Positions 51,309-59,719 of a stretch of 64,000 bases of DNA are shown piece after piece. The first letter of the stretch is position 1, and every line of letters begins with the position of its first letter. The position numbers were made by a program, and so were the translations under genes. The stretch lies in NCBI RefSeq assembly GCF_022179285.1, contig NZ_BPQO01000022.1, positions 56,487 to 120,486 on the forward strand, in the 5' to 3' direction. Origin of the DNA: Methylobacterium hispanicum (GTDB taxonomy: Bacteria > Pseudomonadota > Alphaproteobacteria > Rhizobiales > Beijerinckiaceae). The notes under the pieces are model-generated. The model worked only from the letters and a program-made list of their open reading frames with translations. It did not search any database and was not told where the DNA came from.

Positions 51309-52364
51309 TCAGATCTCCTCTCGTTGACGGATGAGGGCGTCGACGTCGACGTCCATCTCGACGAAGCGGCGGGCTCCGAAGCTCGCCTCCCGGGCGCGCT
51401 CCCAGGACCGGTAGTCCTCGAAGGCGTCGTCGGCCGGAGGCAGGACCAGCCATTCGGCCATCGGGCGCGGAACGGCGGGATCGGTCAGAAGACGGCTGCC
51501 GTCCGGGTCGCCCAGGGCTGCGCGGCCGACGGCGCGTACCAGTTCCAGGTCGAGCCGCGGCGTGGCCTTCTTGTCGTGCCCGACGGCCGCACGGCCGTGG
51601 CGGACCGCGAATTCGGGCGACGGCAGCAACGCGGCTCCGAAAGGAACGGAGTGGAACCAGCCGCCGGCGAGCACGACGGAGTGATGCCGGGGGCTGACCA
51701 TGACGGTGTCGGGGCAGATCGCACCGTGGGCGAGACCGGACCACGCCAGCCAGCAGGCGATGTTCGACAGGCCCGACACGATCCAGGCCGCCGCGCGCGG
51801 CTCCAGCGCACCTTCGAAATGCGCGGCGAGGTCGTCGAGAAGGACGAGGTCCGCCGAGACGGTGACCGCCATCACGAGACGGTCCGCGGTTTCGAAGCTT
51901 TCGACGACGCGCGGCACGTTGCGGGAGAACTCGGCCTCCATGGCGCCGTCGGCGTAGCGGAGCGCGGTCAGGGTGCGGCGAGCGTTCTCGAACAGGTCGG
52001 CGTGGTCGCGCTCCACCGCGAAGACGATGTTGGTGCGGCCGGCGTAGAGGTCGCCGATCGCCATGGACCGGCAGCGGCGGTAGCGCATCGAGAAGACGCG
52101 CCCGTCGAGGGACTCGAACCGGACCATTCCCGGCGTCCGCCAGACGCCGCCGCCGATCCTGCGTTCCGCCTCGCGATGGAGGTCGCAGAGGTGGCGGAAC
52201 ACCGGCCCGGCTTGCGGGTCGCGGGGATTGCGGTCCGGGTGCCAACGCTTCGCCAAGCCACGCCACTCGGTGTCCACGGTCGCAGCGGCGCTGAAAAGCC
52301 GCTCCGGCCATTCCTTCGGTACGGCGAGGATCTCCTCCGCCGAGGCTGTTTCGGTCGCGGCCAT
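51309..52364 (-). CDS. J-domain protein fused to a kinase-like (pseudokinase) fold
   Basis: 351 residues. The N-terminal J-like segment has the HPD tripeptide (KRWHPDRN, 39-46), which in DnaJ proteins stimulates Hsp70. Residues about 95-240 follow a protein-kinase layout: a glycine-rich AIGDLYAG segment, DLVLLDDLAAHFEGALEPRA, then HGAICPDTVMV (213-223) where kinases have HxDxxPxN, and LAGGW (232-236) where DFG is expected. The catalytic Asp, Asn and metal-binding Asp are lost, so it is likely a pseudokinase. First gene of the operon, AGGAGG before ATG 52364, transcribed from the shared operator region at 52397-52435. Confidence 0.75.
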   Translation of the reverse strand: MAATETASAEEILAVPKEWPERLFSAAATVDTEWRGLAKRWHPDRNPRDPQAGPVFRHLCDLHREAERRIGGGVWRTPGMVRFESLDGRVFSMRYRRCRSMAIGDLYAGRTNIVFAVERDHADLFENARRTLTALRYADGAMEAEFSRNVPRVVESFETADRLVMAVTVSADLVLLDDLAAHFEGALEPRAAAWIVSGLSNIACWLAWSGLAHGAICPDTVMVSPRHHSVVLAGGWFHSVPFGAALLPSPEFAVRHGRAAVGHDKKATPRLDLELVRAVGRAALGDPDGSRLLTDPAVPRPMAEWLVLPPADDAFEDYRSWERAREASFGARRFVEMDVDVDALIRQREEI

Positions 52365-52396
52365 CTCGCGTCCTCCTTGACGGAGACGTAGATCCA

Positions 52397-52435
52397 CAAC
52401 TTCCAAAAAGCAAGTTGCTATTTGGAAGTTGCTAT
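52397..52435. promoter_or_regulatory. Symmetric operator-like element between NrtR-type gene and the J/VWA/PurA operon
   Basis: CAACTTCCAAA (52397-52407) and TTTGGAAGTTG (52421-52431) form a perfect 11-base inverted repeat with a 13-base spacer; AAGTTGCTAT also occurs twice directly (52412-52421, 52426-52435) at 14-base period. The AT-rich block is the only such patch in this region. Probably the binding site of the regulator encoded at 52501 and the control point of both units. Confidence 0.65.
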
Positions 52436-52500
52436 CGGCGAGGCCGTATGCGAGCACCGTCAAGCCCCTCGTGCGGGGCGGCTGGAACGGGAGGTCCCGG

Positions 52501-53199
52501 TTGGCGACGGACTACGAGAAGCCGGATACGAGCGTCGACTGCGTGCTGCTTACCTTGGGCGAAGGTGGCCTTCGCGTGCTTCTCCTGCCGCGGGACAAGG
52601 AACCCTTCGCGGGGACTGCCACGCTCATCGGCGCGTATGTCAGGCCGCAAATCGATCGTACGCTCGAGGATACGGTCCAGCGTGCGCTGCGCGACAAGGC
52701 GGGCATCGACGGCGTGTACCTCGAGCAGCTCGGCACATTCGGCGGAGCGGAGCGGGACCCGCGCGGCTGGTCGATCGCGGTCGCCTACGTCGCCCTCATC
52801 CAGACGTCGATCGCGGACGAGGCGGAACGGCGATCGGGCGTACGGTTCGAGCGAGTCCTCGTAGGAGCGCTCCCCCCACTGCCGTTCGACCACGCGGAGA
52901 TCGTCGCCGCGGCCGTCGAAAGGGTGCGGGCCAAGGCATCCTACTCGACGCTGCCGGCCTTCCTGCTGCCCGAGGCGTTCACGCTGGCGGAGTACAAGCA
53001 GGTCGTCGAACAGGTGACCGGCCGCATCATCGACGACGGCGCGTTCCGGAAGAAGTTCGACGCGATCCCCGGCCTCGTGAAGATCGAGGGCGCCAAGAAG
53101 GGTGGCACGAATTCCTCGGGCACGGGCAAGAGGCCGAGCCAGCTCTACCGCATCGCAGCGGAATCCGACCGACCCAGAATGCTGACGCGCCTGTTCTAG
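52501..53199 (+). CDS. NrtR-type Nudix transcription regulator
   Basis: Regulator with an N-terminal Nudix sensor and C-terminal winged helix. TTG 52501 follows GGGAGG by 6-7 bases. The Nudix helix (TLEDTVQRALRDKAGI, 54-69) lacks the catalytic Glu pair, as in NrtR, which binds ADP-ribose-type ligands without cleaving them. YLEQLGTFGGAERDPRGWSI (73-92) is the NrtR signature region. The C-terminal part (LPEAFTLAEYKQVVEQVTGR, DDGAFRKKFDAI, about 155-190) matches its DNA-binding domain. Divergent from the J-domain/VWA/PurA operon; probably represses it through the 52397-52435 element. Ligand unproven. Confidence 0.85.
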   Translation: MATDYEKPDTSVDCVLLTLGEGGLRVLLLPRDKEPFAGTATLIGAYVRPQIDRTLEDTVQRALRDKAGIDGVYLEQLGTFGGAERDPRGWSIAVAYVALIQTSIADEAERRSGVRFERVLVGALPPLPFDHAEIVAAAVERVRAKASYSTLPAFLLPEAFTLAEYKQVVEQVTGRIIDDGAFRKKFDAIPGLVKIEGAKKGGTNSSGTGKRPSQLYRIAAESDRPRMLTRLF

Positions 53200-53837
53200 C
53201 TTGCCATCCGATCCGCGCGGGTCGGCATGCCCGCCACGAGGTGGACGATCTCGCCTGGGCTCGCGGCAAGGCCCGTTGCCGCGACGATCTCGGCGGCGAT
53301 CGCGAGGTCGTCGAGGCCGGCGGCCCGGGCCCAGGATATGCCCTCGGCCGCCTGGATCTTCACGATCTCGGCTCGGGAGCCCGGCTTCGGCGCCTGGAGC
53401 ATGCGCAGAAGGGCGTCGGCGATCCGGTCGGGCCCGTTGTCTGCCGGACGGTCCGGTCGCGGCCCGACGGATGGGCCGGCGACGGGGGCCGCCGATGCGG
53501 CAGCAAGGCGCCGGCTCCGTTCGGGCGATGCCGCCGGCCGGCCCATCGGGGGGCCGTCCGCTTCCCGGGGGATCATGCCGGCCTTCGCGCGGAAGCGCCG
53601 AGGGCGCGCCTCGAGACCGCATTTCTCGACGAGACCTTCGTCGACGAGCGCCTCGAGGGTCCGGTGCGCGTATGAGGAGCCGCTGATCGCGTGGTCGACA
53701 TCGCAGGTCGGCGGTCGGGCCGCGAAGTAGACTTCCTTCGCCGTCAGGCCTTCCGGCGGGGCGGACGCGAGCGACGCCAAGGCTTCGGCCCGGGAGATCA
53801 TCGCGATCCGGGGGCGCGGGTTTCCGCTGCAGGTCAT
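53196..53837 (-). CDS. Winged-helix-like hypothetical protein
   Basis: 213 residues. The N-terminal region (ALASLASAPPEGLTAKEVYF, then AHRTLEALVDEGLVEKCGLE, about 18-85) has the helix order of a small winged-helix DNA-binding domain; a Pro/Ala-rich linker follows and a helical C-terminal part (GISWARAAGLDDLAIAAEIV). Its ATG lies 7 bases after the stop of the next upstream gene, so the two form an operon; its end overlaps the NrtR-type gene stop. Possibly a replication or transcription factor; unproven. Confidence 0.6.
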   Translation of the reverse strand: MTCSGNPRPRIAMISRAEALASLASAPPEGLTAKEVYFAARPPTCDVDHAISGSSYAHRTLEALVDEGLVEKCGLEARPRRFRAKAGMIPREADGPPMGRPAASPERSRRLAAASAAPVAGPSVGPRPDRPADNGPDRIADALLRMLQAPKPGSRAEIVKIQAAEGISWARAAGLDDLAIAAEIVAATGLAASPGEIVHLVAGMPTRADRMAS

Positions 53838-53844
53838 CGGCGTT

Positions 53845-55113
53845 CTAATCGGCTCGCGTGCGGATGCGCTCGACGAGCGCGATGGCCATGTCGACGGGGA
53901 TCCGCATGCCCTCGTCGATGAACGTCCGGGCGATCTCGGGAGAGGAATGGCCGCCGTCGAAGAGTGCGCGGACGAGCGGGGCGTAACGCCCCATGATCTG
54001 GCCAGCGGGGCTGTCCGCCCTGTAGGCCCGGAGCGCGAGCGACTTCAGCGCTTCGGACGGACATTTCGGCGTGAAGACCCCTGCCCCTTGGTCTGCGTCG
54101 AGCCGTTGGTCCGGGGGCGGGCCGGGTGCGGCGACGGCCTTGGGGATCTGCATGCGCAAGGCGCCGAACGCATCCTCGACCCATGCCTTGTCGGAGCTGC
54201 AAGGCATGGAGGCGCCGGAAAGGGCGTCGATCACGACCCGCATCGCGGTCGCGTGTTCGCCGATCCCGAGCTCGTAGTCCGTCACGATCCGGGTGAACGC
54301 CGCTTCGGCCCTGGCGACGTCGAGCCCCGCGAACCGGACGGCCCGTCGTTCCGGAGAGGATGCGAAGGCCATGGCTGCGAGGTCCGCGCGCCAGCCGGCG
54401 ACGAGGGCACCATCCGGCAGCGGCGCCGTCGGAGCGGCGAAGATGCCTGCGACGAGGGTTTCGGCTTCCGCCGCGTCGCTGCAGCGGATGAACAGGAAGG
54501 CGCCGGCGACCGAGATCTCGACGAAGCGACGGGCCTCCTCGCGAAGGGGGGCGTCGACAGGAGACCTGGAGCCGCGCCGGATGATGTCGTCGGCGGGCAC
54601 CGGCAGCAGCGTCGCAGCTCCGGCCCTGGGGAGAGACCCGTCGGCATCCTGCGGCGGGAGGGCGGTTCCGTTCACGCTCTCGCCTTCGGCCAACACGGCA
54701 GGGGGTGGCGAGAACAGGCCGCCGGCGGGCGGCGGAGCTTGATCCGTCAGCTGGTAGATCTTCGATCCGTTCCGATACCCGCACTCCGCGACCCTCCCGG
54801 GCATGAGAGCCCGAATGGCCTTGTGCAGATATGAGCTCGGATTGTCGCAGGCGCCGAGATTGTCCGGTCCGAACACGGTCTCGAACATCTCGATGCGGGT
54901 GCTCGGCCCGGACTTCCGCAGCGTCTCCAGGACCATGTCGGTGGTGAACGTCTTGAAACCCCTCGGGAAGACCTTGGGCGGCGTCGAATCCTCGACGGAA
55001 GGGGGTGCCTTGGCCGGACGCCGGCCGTGCTCGGCGGGACGATCCGGACGCTCGGCCGCGGAAGTCGACGGAAAGGAGCCGACCGTCTCCCCGCCGGTGC
55101 CGTGATTGAGCAT
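53845..55113 (-). CDS. Hypothetical protein with winged-helix-like N-terminus
   Basis: 422 residues. After a disordered start, TTDMVLETLRKSGPSTRIEM (about 57-76) and PSSYLHKAIRALMPGRVAEC form a winged-helix-like region, ending KIYQLTD. Residues about 190-300 are alpha/beta, and the C-terminus (APLVRALFDGGHSSPEIART, then FIDEGMRIPVDMAIALVERI) is helical. A good promoter (TTGACG/AAGGTA) with an internal CCCT-x-AGGG repeat lies just upstream, so it may regulate itself. Same operon as 53196-53837. Confidence 0.65.
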   Translation of the reverse strand: MLNHGTGGETVGSFPSTSAAERPDRPAEHGRRPAKAPPSVEDSTPPKVFPRGFKTFTTDMVLETLRKSGPSTRIEMFETVFGPDNLGACDNPSSYLHKAIRALMPGRVAECGYRNGSKIYQLTDQAPPPAGGLFSPPPAVLAEGESVNGTALPPQDADGSLPRAGAATLLPVPADDIIRRGSRSPVDAPLREEARRFVEISVAGAFLFIRCSDAAEAETLVAGIFAAPTAPLPDGALVAGWRADLAAMAFASSPERRAVRFAGLDVARAEAAFTRIVTDYELGIGEHATAMRVVIDALSGASMPCSSDKAWVEDAFGALRMQIPKAVAAPGPPPDQRLDADQGAGVFTPKCPSEALKSLALRAYRADSPAGQIMGRYAPLVRALFDGGHSSPEIARTFIDEGMRIPVDMAIALVERIRTRAD

Positions 55114-55142
55114 GCCGCCCTCGAGAGAAGGAACAAACGCAG

Positions 55143-55171
55143 TACCTTACCGCCCTCAGGGGTGCCGTCAA
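55143..55171 (-). promoter_or_regulatory. Promoter with internal inverted repeat before 55113
   Basis: On the minus strand TTGACG (55171-55166) and AAGGTA (55148-55143) are 17 bases apart; between them CCCT-x-AGGG (55153-55161) is a short inverted repeat in operator position. A GAAGGAAC copy (55127-55134) lies in the leader. Confidence 0.5.
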
Positions 55172-55269
55172 GAAATTATTGCCCTCGTTCCTTACGTATC
55201 CGGGCCCCGGACGCATGTTCGATCAGTCGGTCGATCCCGTGGCGTGTCGTTGCTTGCCGACTCCTGGTC

Positions 55270-55995
55270 TCAGGGTCTGGGACCAGGGGCCGTCTCCTCT
55301 TCCGGGTCCTCGGGAACGATCGCGTCCAGCTCCGCGATCGCGCGCCGGATGGCATGCGGGTCGCCATGGCGGCGGTCGAGCCGTTCGCTCGCGGCCGCGC
55401 GGAGGGTGCCGCAGGCGGCGGCGAAGCGTCCCGCATGCAGATCGGAGACGGCATCGGCGATGACGGAGCAGATCCGGTCCTGGGACGAACCGGCGACTCG
55501 CGGCTCGTCGTGACACGCCTCCTTCAAGAGGCTCGCCGCCTCCCAGAACCGCCGACGCCCATGGTCGTCGGCCACCCGGCCGTAGATCATGCCCGCTCCG
55601 CTGACTCGGTCGTACACGAGACCGGGATCGGGCATGTCCAGGGTGACGGCATCCGCCAAAGCGGCGTCGAGCCGGTCCCGGACCACCGGGTTCCGCGCGT
55701 AGGCCACCGACTTCTTCAGGGCGGAGAGGACCCAGGTCGCGAGGTTCCCGGTTCCTTGCGGAGCGGATCCGGCGACCTTGTCGCAGAAGAACTGCCGAGA
55801 GGCGGTTTCGGGATGCCAGCGCCCCTTGTCGGCTCCCATCGGATAGAAGTCGCACAGGGGGCACGGCTGCTGGAACGTGGGGCCGCCGCACCCCCCGCAT
55901 CCTGCGAGATGGAGCGGGCTGCGGGCGAGAACGGCGCGTTCGTAGAGGCTCGCGATCGCCTCGACGGCACGTTCGACGGTCTGGTCCGCGTCCAT
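55270..55995 (-). CDS. Zinc-ribbon hypothetical protein
   Basis: 241 residues. Early CGGCGG and CPLC pairs (about 33-48) make a Cys4 zinc-ribbon, perhaps for nucleic-acid binding or as a structural knob. The rest is helical (NLATWVLSALKKSVAYARNP, RRRFWEAASLLKEACHDEPR). GGAGGG precedes ATG 55995. A CTAGGCTC box upstream fits the local promoter pattern. Function unknown. Confidence 0.65.
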   Translation of the reverse strand: MDADQTVERAVEAIASLYERAVLARSPLHLAGCGGCGGPTFQQPCPLCDFYPMGADKGRWHPETASRQFFCDKVAGSAPQGTGNLATWVLSALKKSVAYARNPVVRDRLDAALADAVTLDMPDPGLVYDRVSGAGMIYGRVADDHGRRRFWEAASLLKEACHDEPRVAGSSQDRICSVIADAVSDLHAGRFAAACGTLRAAASERLDRRHGDPHAIRRAIAELDAIVPEDPEEETAPGPRP

Positions 55996-56152
55996 GGCTG
56001 CCCTCCGAACTTCGAAGAGCCTAGGCTGGGGGGCCGAAAAGCTGAAGGGCCCGACTTTCGTCGAACCCTTCGCCTCGTCTTCACCGATGTCGCAACCGAT
56101 GACTGAACGTGCGGTCTGACCCTTGGTTCCGTTGCTTGGCGGGCTCCTTCGA

Positions 56153-56181
56153 TTGGTTCTTTTCGTCGCCGGCGGCTAACG
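56153..56181 (+). promoter_or_regulatory. Promoter-like boxes before 56211
   Basis: TTGGTT (56153-56158) and CTAACG (56176-56181) are 17 bases apart, about 30 bases before the gene start. Confidence 0.4.
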
Positions 56182-56210
56182 TCCCCGTCCGAGAGGTTCG
56201 AAGGATCGAG

Positions 56211-56852
56211 ATGTCCACAAAGCGGCCGTTGCGCATCTTCGTCGGCGAAACGTCCGCGACAAGCGACGGCGGACGCCACCGCGCCGTCGCGCGCGAGTAT
56301 GCCTTCGCCGAGGACGGCAATGGCGGCGTCGTGCCTCTGGCGCTCAACGGCCAAGTCGAAAGCCGCTACTTCCTGCAGGGACATCGGGCCTGGGCCGAGA
56401 TGGAAGGGCGGGTACGCCGCCTCTGCGAGGCCGGCGGGGCCGGTTCGCGCGTCTTCTGGAACAGAGCCGCCCTGATCGCCTACTTCAATTCGGCCGGCGC
56501 CGAGGAACGCGACCTCCTGCGCATCTCGCATGCGCACGCGTCGGTGGAGGCGACCGACCGCGTCTGGGCCACGCCTTCGTCCTGGGGCGAGGCGCATCAG
56601 TGCGGCGTGCGCGCGCTCGACGCATACGGGCGGCGACGCGCCGGCGAGGATGCCGAGGCGGTCCACATCCTGCGCGACGAGCGCGGCGGACACGTTTTGG
56701 TCGTCGGCATGCGCGACACCGCGATCGCCTGGGCGAGCCCGGAGGGCTACGACAAGTGGTTCGCCCAGGACATCCGCACGCTGGCGCGGAGCCTGCAGGC
56801 CGCCAGCGAGCAGACCGCCGAACCGGCGCTGCCCGCGCTCGCCCCTCGCTAG
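56211..56852 (+). CDS. Hypothetical protein
   Basis: 213-residue soluble protein with alpha/beta pattern (RPLRIFVGETSATSDGGRHR; EAVHILRDERGGHVLVVGMR). The GAAGGA site before ATG 56211 and the promoter at 56153-56181 support the start. No known domain. Followed in the same direction by the phage-like gene at 56931. Confidence 0.65.
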   Translation: MSTKRPLRIFVGETSATSDGGRHRAVAREYAFAEDGNGGVVPLALNGQVESRYFLQGHRAWAEMEGRVRRLCEAGGAGSRVFWNRAALIAYFNSAGAEERDLLRISHAHASVEATDRVWATPSSWGEAHQCGVRALDAYGRRRAGEDAEAVHILRDERGGHVLVVGMRDTAIAWASPEGYDKWFAQDIRTLARSLQAASEQTAEPALPALAPR

Positions 56853-56930
56853 GATCGCGGCCGAGGTCGATTTCCCCGGCCGAGGAGGCTAGCGTCGACG
56901 CCGTCCCCTCGATGACGAGCGCGCTCCGTA

Positions 56931-57884
56931 ATGCTTTGCGACGACGTTCTGGCCAGTCTCGGACCTACAGCCGTGCAGGCGGCGCTCAGCACCGGTCTGA
57001 GCCCGAGCCTCGCCCGCGACCTTCGGGACGTCGCCAGATCCCTCACGGACGGCATCGCCAGATCGCAACGCTTCGTCCTGTCGCCGCTCTCGAAGGCCGC
57101 GATCGACGATCTCGCCGATCCCAAGATCCTGAACGCGAGCCGGGATTATCTCTTCCTGCCCGCCGAGCGCGTCTGGATCGAGTGGCACGACGACCGCATC
57201 ATCTTCCCGGGCGCCGGGCGGATGGGCGTGCTGCTCGAGGCCGCGCACACGTTCCGCCCCGACCTACCCTACTCGCTCACCATGGGTCGGGCGTCCGTCT
57301 ACTTGCCCGGCGCTCCGGGATCGCCCGTGCCCTTCAGACAGATCGCCGGTCTGTTCGACTTCCCGGCCGAGGGGTCGGCGCTGCGCTTCAAGGACGTCGT
57401 GGGCATCGAGGGCGTCGACGAGGACATCGCCGGCGCCTGGGTCTGCGCGGCGCTCTGCCTGATCAACACGCCCCGGATCGCCGACGTCCGCCCGCACGAC
57501 CACTCGAAGCTGAACCGGGCGCGCCAGCGCAAGGGCAAGCCGCCGGTCCTCGACTGGGGCGAGGTCCACATCCGGATCGACGCCGGCACTCCCGGACGAG
57601 GCGATCAGATTTCGCCGACCGAGCACCGCGCACTGCACCACGTGCGCACGCATCTGCGGATACGGATGGGCCACGTGGAGTTGGTGAGACCGCATTGGAG
57701 GGGCGATCCGCAGTACGGAGTCAGGCTGCATCGGCATGTCGTCACCCGCGCCGAGGACGAGCCTGGAAGCTGGAAGGGCGGACCGCTGCCTGCACCGCGC
57801 GTACTGCACGAGATGGAAGATCCCGCCGAAGCCGTCCCGGAGGACGAGGCTCCGCGTACGAGGCCGGGTCCTGGCTGCGGCTGA
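56931..57884 (+). CDS. Phage-like hypothetical protein
   Basis: 317 residues. The block CLINTPRIADVRPHDHSKLN followed by RARQRKGKPPVLDWGEVHI (about 178-216) is one I associate with uncharacterised prophage proteins of alphaproteobacteria; the C-terminus (THLRIRMGHVELVRPHWRGD) continues that pattern. A TAGCGTCG box lies 40 bases upstream. It is the second sign of phage ancestry here, with 37177-38817. Function unknown. Confidence 0.7.
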   Translation: MLCDDVLASLGPTAVQAALSTGLSPSLARDLRDVARSLTDGIARSQRFVLSPLSKAAIDDLADPKILNASRDYLFLPAERVWIEWHDDRIIFPGAGRMGVLLEAAHTFRPDLPYSLTMGRASVYLPGAPGSPVPFRQIAGLFDFPAEGSALRFKDVVGIEGVDEDIAGAWVCAALCLINTPRIADVRPHDHSKLNRARQRKGKPPVLDWGEVHIRIDAGTPGRGDQISPTEHRALHHVRTHLRIRMGHVELVRPHWRGDPQYGVRLHRHVVTRAEDEPGSWKGGPLPAPRVLHEMEDPAEAVPEDEAPRTRPGPGCG

Positions 57885-58106
57885 ACGGGTCGGGCAACGA
57901 GGGGAGGGCGTCGGCGTTGCGGAAGTCGTCGCCCACGGCGCTCCATCGTCGGAACGGATTGCGGCCGACGGAGCCGCGACACGTCGGCACTTCACCGAGG
58001 CGTCCCGAGGAGCGGGTACCCGCCCCACAGCTTCCCAGTCGTTCCTTCACGCTGTTCGCGAGGCGATCTCCGGGCTATCCTCGCGCGGTCGGATCGGAAG
58101 GAGCGG

Positions 58107-58802
58107 ATGCGGTACCTGATCGCCCTGGCCCTCGTCTCGGCCTGCGCTCTGCCTTTCGTTCTTCGTGGGCCGGCCGCGACGGTCTTCTCGCGCGGCCCCT
58201 CCTGCGAAGAACTCGCCGGTGCGCCGGAGCTCGATCTGCATCTCGGCGCGCCCGAGGTGGAAGTGGAAGTCCGACCCCGGGAGGGGATCGCGGCGCTCGA
58301 CATGAAATCGCGCAACCTCGCGGGCTATGCGCAATCCGGCTGGGTGACGAACGGGCTGACGCTCGCGAACCTGCGCAGCGGGGTGAGGTTCACGACGAAC
58401 CAAGTCTCGTTCCGCAGCGGATCGGGTTGCGCGGCGGTGTCCAAGGCGGACATCCACATCGGTTTCGACAAGCCCGTGAGGATCCTGGTCCCCGACCGCT
58501 ATCGCGAGGGAAGTTGCGAGCTGGAGGCCCTCCTGGAGCACGAGCGGGAGCACTACGAGATCGCCCGGTCCGCCCTCGCTGCGGGCGAGGAGCGGTTCAA
58601 ACAGGCGGTGGCCGGTCTGGCCGCGGTCTACCCGGTCCACGCCGACAGGGCGGACGAGGCCCGCCGGCAGGCCGAGGAAGTCGCCGCGGAAGCCGTCGAG
58701 GCCGCGCGCCTGTCGATCCTGGAGGAAATCGCGGCCCGCAACGCCGCCATCGATACCGAAGCCTCCTACACCGCCCTGCAGGCCCGGTGCGACGGCTGGT
58801 AG
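58107..58802 (+). CDS. Exported protein with HExxH zinc-protease motif
   Basis: 231 residues with an N-terminal signal or anchor (YLIALALVSACALPFVL), so it acts in the periplasm or outside. CELEALLEHEREHYEIA (137-153) holds an HEREH metal-binding motif (145-149) and resembles the DUF922-type putative peptidases. A long charged helix (ADEARRQAEEVAAEAVEAAR) closes the protein. GGAAGGAG precedes the ATG, and CTATCC (58075-58080) is a likely -10 box. Protease activity is inferred only from the motif. Confidence 0.7.
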   Translation: MRYLIALALVSACALPFVLRGPAATVFSRGPSCEELAGAPELDLHLGAPEVEVEVRPREGIAALDMKSRNLAGYAQSGWVTNGLTLANLRSGVRFTTNQVSFRSGSGCAAVSKADIHIGFDKPVRILVPDRYREGSCELEALLEHEREHYEIARSALAAGEERFKQAVAGLAAVYPVHADRADEARRQAEEVAAEAVEAARLSILEEIAARNAAIDTEASYTALQARCDGW

Positions 58803-58851
58803 GTCCGATTCGGGCGGCTGGGTTCCGCGGCCGCTCCGGCCTGGCGAAACC

Positions 58852-59484
58852 TCAGGGCGAAGGCCCCCAGCCAGCCTGCGCCGCGTTCTCCACCGCGGAC
58901 ACGACGCGCCTGGACAGTTCGTCGAGCGAAACGCGGACTGCGGAACGCACGACTTCCGGCATGTCGTCGGACAGCCTGCCGGCCTTCGCGGCCTCCAGGG
59001 CGAGCGCCGCGGGAGGCAGCTCGCCGACGGCGACGTACGCGGTGCAGAGGGCCGCGGCGCGGGCTACCTCCGTCTTCAGGGCGCCGTAGGTGACGAACCC
59101 GAAGGCGTGCGGGTGCGAGACGTCCTCGGCGATCGCCACCGCGCCGACGCCCGGGGCGTGTTCACGCAGGAGGAGCGAGAGGGCGCCGGCCATTTCCGTC
59201 AGGTTCTCCTCCGTGGTCCCCGCGCCCCAGGGGCAGGGCCAGAAGACGCCTGCCTCAGCCTCGGGCGCACGATCGAAGGCCATGTCGGCGTCCCGGAACC
59301 GGCCCGCCGAACGGATGCGCTCGACGTCGTCGGCCATCGGGTACCGTCGGCGCGCAAGTTCCGCGTCGGTCGGAGCGATCCAGACGGTCAGGTAGGATCG
59401 GCGCGGGAAATCCCTGGCCCATGGGACGTCGAGGCAGGAGGAGGCCAGCGCGTCCACGCAAGGCAGGGCGAGGCGGATGGGCAT
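58852..59484 (-). CDS. Hypothetical protein
   Basis: 210-residue soluble protein starting MPIRLALPCVDALASSCLDV. Helical C-terminal half (VRVSLDELSRRVVSAVENAA) and a central GALSLLLREHAPGVGAVAIA. A CGAAGGAACG element lies about 100 bases upstream. Family unknown. Confidence 0.6.
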   Translation of the reverse strand: MPIRLALPCVDALASSCLDVPWARDFPRRSYLTVWIAPTDAELARRRYPMADDVERIRSAGRFRDADMAFDRAPEAEAGVFWPCPWGAGTTEENLTEMAGALSLLLREHAPGVGAVAIAEDVSHPHAFGFVTYGALKTEVARAAALCTAYVAVGELPPAALALEAAKAGRLSDDMPEVVRSAVRVSLDELSRRVVSAVENAAQAGWGPSP

Positions 59485-59583
59485 GTCCGAGGTTCCTGGT
59501 CGGCACGAGGGGTCGGTCCGGTCGCGCGAGGATCGCACCCCGATGCGCAAACGGCCACTCCAGTCCGCGCCGGTTCGCCCGAC

Positions 59584-59630
59584 CGAAGGAACGACAAAAG
59601 GACTTCCGCCCGACATGTCTATTCCTTCGC
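59584..59630. repeat. Inverted pair of the GAAGGAAY element
   Basis: CGAAGGAACG (59584-59593) and ATTCCTTCG (59621-59629) lie in opposite orientation 27 bases apart between the divergent genes 58852-59484 and 59720-60241. Confidence 0.4.
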
Positions 59631-59719
59631 ATCGAGCGGCTTCCGTTTCTTTGGCGGAGTCCGTGAAACCTCCCTAAACTTGGCCGCGTTGTAGTACACA
59701 CCGCCCACGGGAGATGGAC

